This document shows, one piece after another, positions 20,687-31,260 of a stretch of DNA of 64,000 nt. The stretch comes from Morella rubra. Taxonomy: Eukaryota; Streptophyta; Magnoliopsida; Fagales; Myricaceae. The stretch's first letter is position 1. Each line of letters begins with the position of its first letter. Under the pieces are notes generated by a model that saw only the letters and a program-made list of their open reading frames with translations, was not told the origin of the DNA and did not search any database. The stretch is taken from assembly GCA_003952965.2 (NCBI GenBank), contig CM025851.1:27740936-27804935 (forward strand), read 5' to 3'. The position numbers and the translations under genes were made by a program.

Positions 20687-23600
20687 ATGGATAAGAGCTG
20701 GATTTATGAGGCTTATAGATTGAAAAGTGTGAAGTATAGTGAGGGTGTTTAGGATTTTTTGAGTGTTGCCTGTAGTTATGCAGATAGTCAGGGACTGATA
20801 AGATGTCCATGTAAGAGATGTAAGAATGTATTGTTCCAACGTGTGGACGAAATGGAATATCATTTATTTATAATTGGGTTTAACCAGAGTTACACTAATT
20901 GGGTATTTCACTGAGAGTCAATTTCAGAAGTGTCTAACCGAGTAGTGACTTTAGAACCTGAGCCGAGCAATGAGGACTCTGGGAGAAACATAAATGATGA
21001 TATAATAGACATGTTAGAAGATTTTGAGGCTGGAAGAGGGGTTGATGAGAACGCTGGTGAAAATATGCCGGGTCCTAAAACAGTGAGTCAGGGTCTGGAG
21101 ATGGATTTTTCGAGTATACCAAGTTATGGGCAAATGCTGAGCGAGAGTTGTATCCCGGGTGTAAGAAGTACTCGAAGTTGTCTTTCGTTGTTAGGTTACT
21201 TCATGTGAAGTCAGAGAATAATTTGACTGTAGAGGCGTTTGAAGATGTGTTGGGCTTAATAAAAGATGCACTGCCGGAGGAGAAGACACTTCCTAAATCT
21301 AATTATGAGGCGAAAAAGTAAGAAAGAATTTAGGATTTAGCTACGATAACATACATGCATGCTTAAATGACTGTGTACTGTTTTGGAAGGAGCACAGTGA
21401 GTTACAAGAGTGTCGGTGTGTAGGGAATTGAGGTGGAAATACAGTGAGAATAGCAAATCAAAGGTTCCTCAAAAAATTTTGTGGCATTTTCCCTTGAAAC
21501 TAGGGTTGTAGAGATTGTTTCTATCAAGGCAAATGGCAACGGATATGCGATGGCACCAAGAGAAGCGTGTGGTTGAAGATGGGTGATGAGACATCCTGCA
21601 GACTCTGAGATATGAAAGGACCTCAATAAGAATATGAATGGTTTGGTCAGGAATCTCGGAATATCCTGTTGGGTTTGGCATTTGATGGGTTCAATCTGTT
21701 TGCAACATGAGCTTATCGTATAGTATATGGCCAGTGGTACTAATTCCATACAATTTGCCACCATGGAAATGTATGAAGGATTCAAGTTTCATGCTGTCTT
21801 TGCTTATTCTGGGACCAAGAAGTCTCAGGAATGATATCGACGTCTACTTGCAGCCATTGATAGATAAGTTGAAGGATTTATGGGAAAATGAATGCAGACG
21901 TACGACCCGGCCGTGTCAAGTTCATTTAAGTTGCATGTTGCTTTGCTTTGGACAATAAATGACTTCCTGGCTTATGGTAATCTCTCAGGTTGGAGTACGA
22001 AAGGACGGTTAGCATGCCTTAATTGCAATGCGAACACAACATCATTTTGGTTGAAACATGGGAGCAAACATTATTTTTTGGGACATCGCCGGTATTTGCC
22101 CACGACGCATGGGTGGAGGCATGATGTCGATATATTTGACGGGAAAAAAGAGTTTAGAGCAATGCCTGAAGAAGTCACTGGAGAGGAGATACTTCAACAA
22201 CTTGAATCGGTACCGTTATGTTCGTTTGGGAAGACTCAGAAGAAGAGAAAACAGGCTGACAATGAGTTAAGTTGGACGAAGCGCAGCATATTCTTTGAGT
22301 TGCCGTACTGGTCAGATTTGAAACTTCGACATAATTTGGACGTCATGCACATAAAGAAGAATATTTGTGACAATGTGTTGGAACTTTGATGAACGTCGAT
22401 GGTAAGACGAAGGACAATGCTAGTGCTCAGAGGGACTTGCATTAATGGGCATTAAAAAGAGTTGCATTTGCAAGTTCGGGTCAGCAGGAGGTGATGCCTC
22501 AAGCATTATTTACTTTAACGAAGGATGAATGAAAGAAGTGTTGTGAATGGCTGAAGGGTGTCAAGTTTCCGGATGGATACGCCTCTAACATATCCCGGTG
22601 CGTGAATATAAAAGAAAGGAAGATAATGGTATGAAGAGTCACGACTCACACTTCTTGTTGTAGCGACTGTTACCGGCAATGATACACGGTTATTAGGGAA
22701 CAAAGTATGTACAATGTTGACTAAGTTGAGCTTATTCTTCAGAGACTTATGCTCAAGAACAACACGTTTAGATGTTGTGGACTAGTTATAGAAGGACGTC
22801 AAAATAATTCTTTGCAAGTTGGAACATATATTCCCTCCATCATTTTTTACTATTATGGTTCATTTAGCTGTTCATTTACCTCGGGAGGTGAAACTTGGGG
22901 TCCAGTTCAATTTCGGTGGATGTATCCAATGGAGAGGTATATGGGGAAGATGAAGCATTTCGTTAAGAACAGGGCACGGTGTGAGGGCTCCATAGCAAAG
23001 AATTATGAGTTAAATGAATGTCTAACTTTTTGCTCAATGTATCTTCGTATGATTGAGATGAGATTTAATAAAAAAGACCAGAATTATGCTGACATGGATG
23101 ATCGAAGTTGTCATTTTTTTGTGTTTACTCAAAGTGTTCAACTGTTGGGAGATGGTAGGGGTCAAAATTTGAATAGAAAGGAATTTACAAAAGCGCAGTG
23201 GTATGTACTCAACAACTGTTCAGAAATCAGCCAACATATAGAGTAAGCGCTTATAATAATATTTGCTCACTTAAACACTTATCAGTTCATTATATTTTAA
23301 TTTATTATAAAATATCTTATTTCTTTATAGCGAGCACTTGGAAGAGATGAGGAGGGAATCACCAATAAATGTTGATAGGAGGCACGAAGAAGAATTTCTG
23401 TTATGGTTTAGAAATCGGATATTTGTTTTAATTTTTTCGCTGTTATATGTTTAATTTTAATTGCTCATTTTCTTTAGATTCAAAGTTAACACGTATTTAC
23501 TATTTTAGATTCAAACTATGCACAATGAAAATCCGGGCTTGGTGTCGGATGATTTGTATGCATTAGCATCAGGTTCGGATCAGCGGGCACTTTGTTATTC

Positions 23601-24250
23601 TGGGTGTTTAGTGAATGGAGTTAGGTTTCACACAGTCTTTTGTGAACAGTTTCATCACATTCAGAATAATGGTGTGGTTGTTCCGGGGGACCATGATGGG
23701 GAAGATGTTGATTTTTGCGGTCAGGTCGTGGATATTTACTCATTGCATTATTTAAGAGAAATTTTAGTTTATTTACTAAAATGTGACTAGTTTGACTTGA
23801 GTACTCAAAACTTAGGTCTTGATAAAAGTGGTCGGTTTGTTAGTATTAACACATCCCGAAAGTGGTACAAAGACGACCCGTTCGTGCTAGCATCTCAGGG
23901 GAATCAAGTGTTTTATATCGATGATATAAAGTTGGGCGGTTACTGGAAGATTGTTCAAAAGATTACCTCTAGAAACTCGTATGATATTCCACATATTAAG
24001 AAGGAAGCTAATGAAGATGGAGAAGGACTGTCGAACCGTGAAGCATACCAGGAGAATGAGTCAATTGAGTTTTTTTGTGGACTTTAGCTCATTTGACATG
24101 ATCTCATTGACTAGAAATGACTTCGAGGCTTATGTGCCGGTAACCGATGAGAGTGGTCCACAACAACATGAAGTAGAAGGAAGCGATGATTCTTCGGAAT
24201 CGTTCAGTGAAGAATGTAGTGATTCTAAAGAATATGACTCGGAGGACTAA
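20687..24250 (+). pseudogene. tnp2-type CACTA transposase pseudogene
   Basis: The start MDKSWI at 20687 opens a transposase-associated domain with IRCPCKRCKN and YTNWVFH. Tnp2 proper follows in several frames. Visible pieces are YSIWPVVLIPYNLPPWKCMK and NDIDVYLQPLIDKLKDLWE (21707-21900), then LLWTINDFLAYGNLSGWSTK and LRHNLDVMHIKKNICDNVLE (21892-22389). DUF4218 occupies 22749-23246 (RWMYPMERYMGKMKHFVKNR). DUF4216 is at 23701-24087 (KWYKDDPFVLASQGNQVFY) and an acidic tail ends at 24250. An intron is likely at 23247-23330. Stops at codon 22 and after YTNWVFH, plus several frameshifts, make it non-functional. Tnp2 would cut and join the element ends. A 12-bp GCATTATTGTTT-type repeat lies just upstream at 20615-20665. 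Confidence 0.9.
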
Positions 24251-24364
24251 TTAACTTTATCGTTTCAATTTACTTCACGTTTATATTTTATATTCATTTT
24301 AAGTAACTTAATTCATTGCCTTTTTTTTCTCTAATACTGATTTATTTGGTAACAGGACTACGTC

Positions 24365-26027
24365 ATGCCAGCGAGAGGGAAACGTCTTTGGTGCAATTCA
24401 TCAGTTCAAGCTGAGAGTAGTCCCGATACACTAGCAGTGTCGGGTCCTTTACATAGGGATAGGAACGAATTACCATCCTTTGCCACAGCCAATCAAGTAG
24501 ACACCCAAAGTAGTTGTGCATGTTAGTATCTTACCCTGCAATTTTGAGTAAATATTACGACTTTTAAATTTTTATGCTTAACTAAATTTTAAATTTATTG
24601 TTCTTCAATTATAGCGACATATGGAATCAGACACGTTCGAGGTAGTACGTGCGGGATTGCCTAACTCAAGGCTCATACTGGGGGGGAAAGCTGACTGTCC
24701 ATATCCCTGATGGACGTACGGGCGGTGATGACAAGGCGACCTCAATGCTCTCCAGCCATATTGGTACGCTCGTTCAACAATATGTCCCATTTGAGATGAG
24801 TAAGTGGAAGGATATCCCCAACGGGGTTAAATCGTATGTAATGAACTGAGTGTTGGTAAGTATAATTTATTAAATTTTAATTGTTGAAATACCTGCTAAC
24901 TATTATATATGTTAAGATGACTTCCAACTAGATTACAATCGAGCCAAGGATCGCATCACTGTGACGTCTACAATAAACACAGTGTACAGGACGCACAAAA
25001 ATAGAATGCTCCAGCATTACTCTGTGTTCAATTCCAAAGAAGAGGCGTTAGAGCACCCGTATCCCGATATGAACAAGGAAGAATGGACTCGTGTCTGTGA
25101 TTTATTCACGAGCTAGAAATTTCAAGTTAAACATTTATATTTTGTCCTCAACGTTTATTTTATCTTATTATCAATTGTGGTAACAACTGTAAATGAATAA
25201 TGCAAAGGAGGAGTGCAATCAACGAGGAGAATAGAGCTAAGTTGAAGATTGTACACACATCGGGAGCGAGGTCCTTTCCAACGCGCGAGAGCATTGTTAG
25301 TAAGTAATAAATTACATTTTTATTAATTATTACTTAATAAATGACTTAGGTATTTTAATATGCATGTTCTATATTTCCTTTGGTGTACAAAAAAATCTAG
25401 AACCTGATGAGATTAGTCCCGCGTTGCTGTATAAAAAGATGCATACTAATAAGAATGGCGTGTGAACATCAGAAGATGCACGAGAAAATTTTGTAAGTTG
25501 TAACGTTAAATTTAATGATACATTTGTATGCGTTTATGTTTTATATGAGCTAATTTTATCTTCTTTTCTAATTTTGTAGGAAAAAATGGTGGCGTTACAG
25601 TTGCAGCACGAGTCAGAGGAAAGTCATACACCGAAGTGGAGATCTTTGTTGAGGTGTTGGGGACGAAAGCGGGTTACGTGCGAGGTTTAGGCCGTTCAGT
25701 ACGGTCTGTTGGATCATCTTCATCAGCATCGTCCGTTGATTTGTCCAGAGATTGGAGGAGGCCAGATTACAGATTGAGGAGATGAGGGCTAGACAATTGG
25801 AATATGAAGCGCTTCTGGTCAAGCAGTCAGATATGGAGCAGACGATGGAGGAGCAGCAACGGAAGAAAAACGAAGAGCATCAGAAGATGATGCAGGAGCA
25901 ACAAAGGAACCTGGGGAAACAACAAGAACAGAGGATACAACTAATTGCGGAGCAGATGCATGAGCAGCTGATGGAGAAGATTAGACAGCTGCAATCTCGT
26001 TCGACACCCAAACGAAAATTTGGGTAG
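24365..26027 (+). pseudogene. Ptta/En/Spm (Transposase_24, tnpA-like) gene of CACTA-2, decayed
   Basis: A short first exon starts at 24365 (MPARGKRLW). The next exons begin after 'ttatag' near 24614, with CTQGSYWGGKLTVHIPDGRT reached after a disturbed start. They then give SKWKDIPNGVKSYVMN, STINTVYRTHKNRMLQHY, EEALEHPYPDMNKEEW and an EPDEISPALLYKKMH segment near 25400. The last exon ends in a long charged coiled coil (25752-26027: EEARLQIEEMRARQLEYE onward) and the basic tail TPKRKFG. Several in-frame stops (for example in CDLFTS-stop-KFQ) break it. The order of motifs is typical of the plant Ptta/En/Spm accessory transposase. It probably bound subterminal repeats. Confidence 0.8.
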
Positions 26028-26892
26028 ATGTATGTATTTTTACTACTTTATTAGTACTTATTGATTATGTATTTTATTTACTTTTTAATGACGATTGCAT
26101 ATTTGTAGATATTTTATTATATTATGAGCATTAAATATCTTTCTATTTATATTATTTGTAAATTATTTTTAAATTTTAATTAAATTAATTCAAAAACGTA
26201 GAAAACGGTTCGAAACGTAAAAAAAGCCGTCCGAACGGTTCTTGTGCATTGGCAACATGCGCACGCATAACTATCCATCTGCACACTTCACTATAAATAG
26301 GTCCGTCCACACGGTTATTCTCGCGTGCACACAGTCTTTTAGTAAGAACCGTTCGAACGTAATTTAACACGTTCGAACATCTCCAACAGCACAAGCGTCC
26401 GAACTAAATACATAATGGTTCAAACAGTTTTTGAAGATGACAAATAAGTATTTCGACATAAATGAAACAACGGTGCAGATGTCTTTGTGTATGCGTCCAG
26501 ACGAAAAACATTACCGTGCGAACAACGTTATATAATTGTGCACACGAATTGTACTTGACAAAATTCATTTCGTCACATTCAACCAACTGTTCGCATGAGA
26601 TGTCCAAACGTATGAAGAATACGTTCACACAGCTCATGCGAACGGATGGAATGTACTGGCATGACGATTTTCAATTTCGTCAATATAGCACAAAACTGTT
26701 CGGACGGTATGATAAACCATCCGAACGGTTTGAGTGACAGAACACCAAAATCATCACCTAAAACATTGGCTGACGGGCTTTAGGTGACAAACCGGGCGAC
26801 AGCTCAGTTTTGTCACCCAAAACATTAGCTGACGAAATTCGCACTTTGGGTGACAAATTTTTTTGACACCCAAAATCTTTTTTCTTGTAGTG
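26028..26892. repeat. Right subterminal region and terminus of CACTA-2
   Basis: 26200-26740 repeats the decamer: ccgtccgaacgg, gtccacacgg, cgttcgaacg, gtccagacga, gttcggacgg and catccgaacgg. 26745-26892 alternates 'aaaacattggctgac', 'gtgacaaa' and 'cacccaaaa', ending CTTGTAGTG. The last 70 bases, reverse-complemented, match the left end of CACTA-1. There is no gene. The 91-codon frame at 26462-26737 is a by-product. Confidence 0.75.
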
Positions 26893-28066
26893 AAGTGATC
26901 CATCCGGCCAATTAGCCATAATCGAATAATTTCTCCATTAACGTGGGATACAATGCATAAATTGTAAAAAGAAAAGATTAGTGAAGAAGGAATAATACAA
27001 TACAAATTAACTGTGGCAACTCACGTGTGCTCGTCACCACAGAAACAAGGAACCTCCAAAAAGCCAAAAAAAAACACGACATTCACATGCATCCACTTTC
27101 TCCACTGTTCGATCTCTTCCTTTTGGCGCTATAGCCAAATCCGAAGTTTATTCCTTCTATCCACCATTCATCGACCCCGAATAATGTCTTTGGGCAGTAT
27201 ATCGTTTTTGGGCCAAAGCTCGGATATGCTCAGGAAAAGGCAACAAGCCCGCTTTTTGGTGTGTTTAAAACAAGTATGCATGGAATCCCACATTAATGGA
27301 GAATTGGTCCAATATTTGATTCTCGTTCATTTCTAGTGGTGTTTAATGGTTCAACCTTCAATGATTCCGGAGACCGATCCCTCAAAACGTTTTTGGACTG
27401 TGAAATTAAAACAAGTATATTCATTTTTTTTTAATAAAAAGAATAAGAGAGATAAAGGGTCATGTTCTCCTATTCATGGAGATTCCGTACGTATTCCATT
27501 GCCAAAATGACTAACCAAGGGCGGAACCCTCGTCCCCCTCTAATCACCATAAGTGATCTTTTTCGGTCCCTATACCTTTTGCCATGCACCAAGCAAATTC
27601 CAACTTTGGAGTGATAATTAGTATATATCAAATGTTGTGGAGAGTGGTAATTAGGTACCATTTCAACCAATATCTATTGTGGCCCATTGTCAAGTTCAAA
27701 GGGTAATCACGTTTCATATATATATATATATATATAAACATGTTGTGTCTCTCTTAGCAATTTGATAGAAATTAATGTGACTAATATTTGTAAATTAACC
27801 AGAAATGTAGTGGCTGGAATAGTCGATTTGAGAGGATCGTATCAACCTGTGATTATTTAGTAATTCCCAGCTATATAACCGACGTAGAATAAAGTGATCA
27901 GTAAGATGTAACAGTACCAGATCTCTAGCTATAAAAATCAATGCGACTCCCAAATCCCATTCATGAGGTGGAAACGACCAGAGTAAGTCATTGTTGAAGA
28001 CCCTGGCCATGTTGTCTCCAACATATTGCGTGGGGAATCAGAAATTCAACACTCAACGTCCCAACA
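26893..28066. repeat. EF-hand gene 5' region, copy P1
   Basis: The stretch aligns with 33191-33442 plus 38757-39706, the same region split by the gypsy element. Shared points are 'gtgatcca.ccggcc', 'ataatttctccatta', 'gaacctccaaaaa', 'ccactgttcgatctcttcct' and 'cttagcaatttgatagaaat'. An (AT)n run is at 27716-27735. A TATA-like box, ctataaaaatc, is at 27929-27939, at the same relative place as the TATA box of the intact gene. The start codon of the intact copy corresponds to ATT at about 28025. Confidence 0.75.
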
Positions 28067-28900
28067 ATGGAGGAGCGCCTTAAATATGTTGGTCCCCTTT
28101 CCTATACTAGAGAGGATCTAGTAGGTATTTTCAACCGTCACAACAAAAATAAAGATGGAAGTTAGGATGGGTAAAAATTCCAGTAAGAATCGGAATTTCC
28201 GGTTCCCCTTCCAGTTTCAACAATTCAATTCTAATTTCGGCATATATCGGAACTGGAATCAGAATCGGAAGTCATTTTTGACAATTTTTGGAAATGGAAC
28301 CAAAAATTCCGGTGGAATTATTGGAATTTCCAATTCTAGTTTTTCTAAAAAATAAAAATAAAAATAGTGTTAAAATAAAGTATAACATATGGAATTTGAT
28401 TGAATGTTTTTTTTAAAATCTAATTTTTGGAAGAATAGTTTACATTTATTGCTAATATGTAATGAATAACTAAACAATACTAAAATTTCCTATTTCGCCA
28501 TATAGAATTTGCTTGAATGCTTATTTTAGAATCTAGATTTTGAATGAATGTTTACATTTATTGTTATTTTATGATGAATAATAGAAAGATCTTCCAAAAA
28601 TTCAGTCCAAAAAACATTTTTGGCTCATTCAAGTCCCAAAAAAATATTTCCAAAAAAACTCACACGCTGAATCAGAATTTTTGGTTTCAATTTTGGAAAT
28701 TCCAGTTTTGTTCTAGTAAAATATTGGAATGGAATCGGAACAAAAAAATTGCATTCCAGTAAATATCAGAACGGAATCGGAATCGGTCATTCCGGTTCCA
28801 TTCGTTCTGGTACCCACCCTTAGATGGAAGATGTTCAATAAGCGAGCTGAAGGAAACATTTGGACAAACTAGATCGAGGCGTAAAAAAATAAATTAAAAA
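28067..28900 (+). pseudogene. EF-hand protein pseudogene P1, split by a hAT element
   Basis: From an ATG at 28067 the frame gives MEERLKYVGPLSYTRED, LVGIFNRHNKNKDG. This aligns to residues 14-40 of the intact copy at 39707, whose own start codon is lost here. At 28162, inside the first calcium loop, a 661-bp hAT element interrupts it. After the element, 28823 onward continues in frame as DGRCSISELKETFG and then diverges (SRRKKIN), with the second EF-hand missing. The first loop residue is Asn rather than Asp, so calcium binding was already weakened. It is a clear disabled member of the tandem family. Confidence 0.85.
28162..28822. mobile_element. Non-autonomous hAT element in an EF-hand gene
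   Basis: A perfect 8-bp target duplication, GATGGAAG, lies at 28154-28161 and 28823-28830. It is part of the codons for the Asp-Gly of the calcium loop. The ends are TTAGGATGGGTA and, reverse-complemented, TAAGGGTGGGTA. Subterminal DNA is built from 'ggaattcc'-like and 'aatcgga' repeats in both orientations. No transposase is encoded. The intact relative at 39810-39840 is the empty site. Confidence 0.9.
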
Positions 28901-29883
28901 TTATGGAGTTCAATTTCATTTTTTATCCATAAATACAAGGCTTGCTACAATATTGTTCCCTTTCAAATTTAACATCTTTTAGTTCACGATGTTAAATAAA
29001 GTTCGATGCGATTTTAACATAGCGCTTAGAACTCCATCAAATGAGGTGGCGTGTATCTAATGAAAAGCTGGAGCCAACAGGGGGTGTTTGAACTGGAACG
29101 GAGCCTTTCTTGATTTTTAAATGCATGATGCAGACGCCAGTAGGGTTGTAGTCTAGTTAGTACCACCTACTAATTCACTATCTCCAATGTGAGGAATTTG
29201 AGTCAGGACATAAGTTAAAATTATTTGTGAAAGTAAAACCTAAACCTTAAGCCTAGTAGAGGAGATTATGACTTGTTGGTGCTATGGTGACAGCCTTGCC
29301 TAATGGACAATAGCTATGGCTCAAACCGGACATTTAACAGCAGGGTGTTCCTATGGTCACGTCCAGAAAGGATTGCTACGTTGTTTGCTCCCTTCTCTTT
29401 TGCCTTTTTTTTTAAAAAAAAAAAAAATGCAGACTGTTGCTTATTCCAATTCCATAAACTATATAAAGTCTGGTTAGAACAAGGGCAAATTTTGGATAAA
29501 CACAACACGTTCAACGAGGGCGAAGCGACTCTCAATTCTTATGTTTTTCCGGTGAATGCGACAGTTATGGATTTTGTGTACATGCATAGGATTAGGGGCC
29601 TTCAGAGAACAAGGAACCTAAAGTTACATGGAAGACTAGGATCCAGTTTTATCCGAAATTCGACCGGGAATCAGAGAAAAAGAATTAAACCCTACAGAAC
29701 CCTACCGAATAATTTACAGATCATGGTGCGAGTTAACTTATCTTGATTGCAGAATTCTCATATACATTGGCAAGTGGGAACTTGAGAACGACAATTTCTC
29801 CATAAAAGGAAAAATAAATAAAGAACAGAGCGCTAGAGGTCCATATATATACCAAGGTTGGGTTTGAAACCTTCACTATAGCG
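28901..29883. other. Non-coding stretch between two EF-hand pseudogenes
   Basis: The DNA is mixed AT-rich and mid-GC. A 147-codon frame at 29303-29746 spans a poly-A run (29410-29427) and shows no family motif, so I do not call it. 29130-29290 contains 'agttagtaccacctactaat', which resembles a degraded repeat. Nothing else is supported. Confidence 0.5.
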
Positions 29884-30174
29884 TAAGTGAAAGCCCTAAA
29901 AGAATGGGTAGGAACGCGCTTCAATAAAGAGCTGTTAACGAGTATCTTCATGAAGCACGACGCAGATGGAGATGGCAAACTTTCGTGGGATGAGCTGCAG
30001 GCAGCCTTCAGTGAACTTGGCGCAAGTTGGCCTTGGTTCAGAACTGGGCACGGGTTTCGTCATGCTGATACTGATGAAAATTAATGGCAATATCAATATG
30101 CAAGAGGAGTTGAATATCCTCGTTAACTACGCCCTAAAATGCAACTATACTATCAAGAGGAGTCCTAGTTGTTA
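29884..30174 (+). pseudogene. EF-hand protein pseudogene P3, frameshifted in the second loop
   Basis: The frame WVGTRFNKELLTSIFMKH leads into a canonical first loop DADGDGKLSWDE and the linker FSELGASWPWFRTGHGFRHA. The second loop begins DTDEN and is then broken by four extra bases (taat) at about 30082. After them, in another frame, it continues GNINMQEELNILVNYALKCN and ends TIKRSPSC-stop at 30174. Removing four bases would restore a D-T-D-E-N-G-N-I loop of normal spacing. No in-frame ATG precedes the first EF-hand. An out-of-frame ATGGGTAGG at 29904 resembles the intact start ATGGGACGG. It is related to the 49853 gene (linker GRGLRHAD). Confidence 0.85.
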
Positions 30175-30549
30175 AATGTGCTCCGAAGACAAAATAAGAG
30201 TGCTGTTATCTTGTACAATGTGTAACTCTTTTCCTTTTACGGCGCTGCTCTTTCGCCATAAATAATGATAAGAATCTCAATGGTAGTACTTCGGTAAGAA
30301 AAACCCAAATCGTTCTAATCTCTCTATTCCTCAAGGCCGTTTGGGAAATTGTTAATTTCCAGGAAATACACCCTGGGACATTCGTCTTAATGGGCGCACG
30401 GTAACAGAACAAAAAAAAATGCTGATGATCTTGGGGTTATTTTCAGAATAGCAACTAAATGCGAAGAAGTACCCATGTTTTTGAAGAAATGTACATTTTC
30501 AAACTTTTATCTGATCAGAAGAGATTTTGATATATATGGAACCAAATGG
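30175..30549. other. 3' flank of EF-hand pseudogene P3
   Basis: This is ordinary AT-rich DNA. A minus-strand 68-codon frame at 30206-30412 has no recognisable motif. No terminator or RNA gene is seen. Confidence 0.4.
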
Positions 30550-31260
30550 AGTTTAAATAGTCTGATATTGAAAACATTAGATTAATTATAAGGTACAAGA
30601 TTAGAAATTGTCTACAAATATTAAATTGTTATAATAATAAATAAAATATATAATCGAGATCAAGTATGAAATAGACAATCTAACCAATTTTCCGTTGGGG
30701 TATCAAATGTGTGGGGAGCTGCCTTACGTGTTAATCTATCATCTGCTCATGCATATATTTTTGCATTTATTGTAACCTCTGTTATTGCTTCTATTGTTGT
30801 TTCCACTATTGCTCCTTTATGCGCTCCTCCTGCTCTTGCATTGTTCTCTCAATTTTTGCCTGCTTGGAAGCTAGCTTATCATAATCTTTCTACTTAGCCC
30901 TCATCTTCTTTATCTCTAATCTAGCCTCTCTAATCACCGGGCCAGATCTACAAATGACATAGAAGACGATGATCGAATTGGTTGTATTAAATAACCTAAA
31001 TCACGCATATAACTCGGTTTGGTCCCCAAGGCTTCGTTGAAAATATGTAATTTTGTGTATTACCTCCTTTCAAACTCGTACTCTAACTGTAGTACCTTTA
31101 TCTTCTTCTTTTTTTTACAAATTAAAAAGAATAAAATAAATTACTATATAAAATATTGAATTTAACAATTATGTAATATAACTTGACTACATACAAAATC
31201 TTGTCTCAAACTTTCACTGACACGTTTCTAGCGAAGTTTGCAAATGCCGACATATAGCTG
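30550..31260 (-). mobile_element. CACTA fragment with tnpA-like 3' end
   Basis: The stretch aligns with 3940-4600 of CACTA-1: 'gtctacaaatat', 'aataaaata', 'ttgcgttgggta' versus 'ttccgttggggta', 'catctgctcatg', 'tagccctcatctcctctatc' and 'aacctaaatcacgca'. It is therefore the coiled-coil-encoding last exon of the Ptta/En/Spm gene on the minus strand. Neither terminus of the element is present, so it is a decayed remnant inserted near EF-hand pseudogene P3. Confidence 0.7.

Larger units (their letters stand above)
13562..26892 (+). mobile_element. CACTA-2: large En/Spm-type transposon, composite ends
   Basis: The left end reads CACTACAATAATTTTG and the right end CTTGTAGTG. In between lie three decayed genes on the plus strand: Transposase_32-like (17568-18812), transposase-associated domain/Tnp2/DUF4218/DUF4216 (20687-24250) and Ptta/En/Spm (24365-26027). 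The right terminus belongs to the same terminal family as CACTA-1 ('gggtgtcaaa' arms). The left terminus instead has 'tttttagtgacgaaatt' arms, like the element starting at 63920. The flanking triplets TTG and AAG do not match. The element therefore looks like a recombinant of two CACTA elements, or one whose end has been replaced. Confidence 0.85.

Noticed and set aside
29303..29746. 147-codon frame near EF-hand pseudogene P3
   Set aside because: It spans a poly-A run encoding FFKKKKN, with no family motif and no supporting context.
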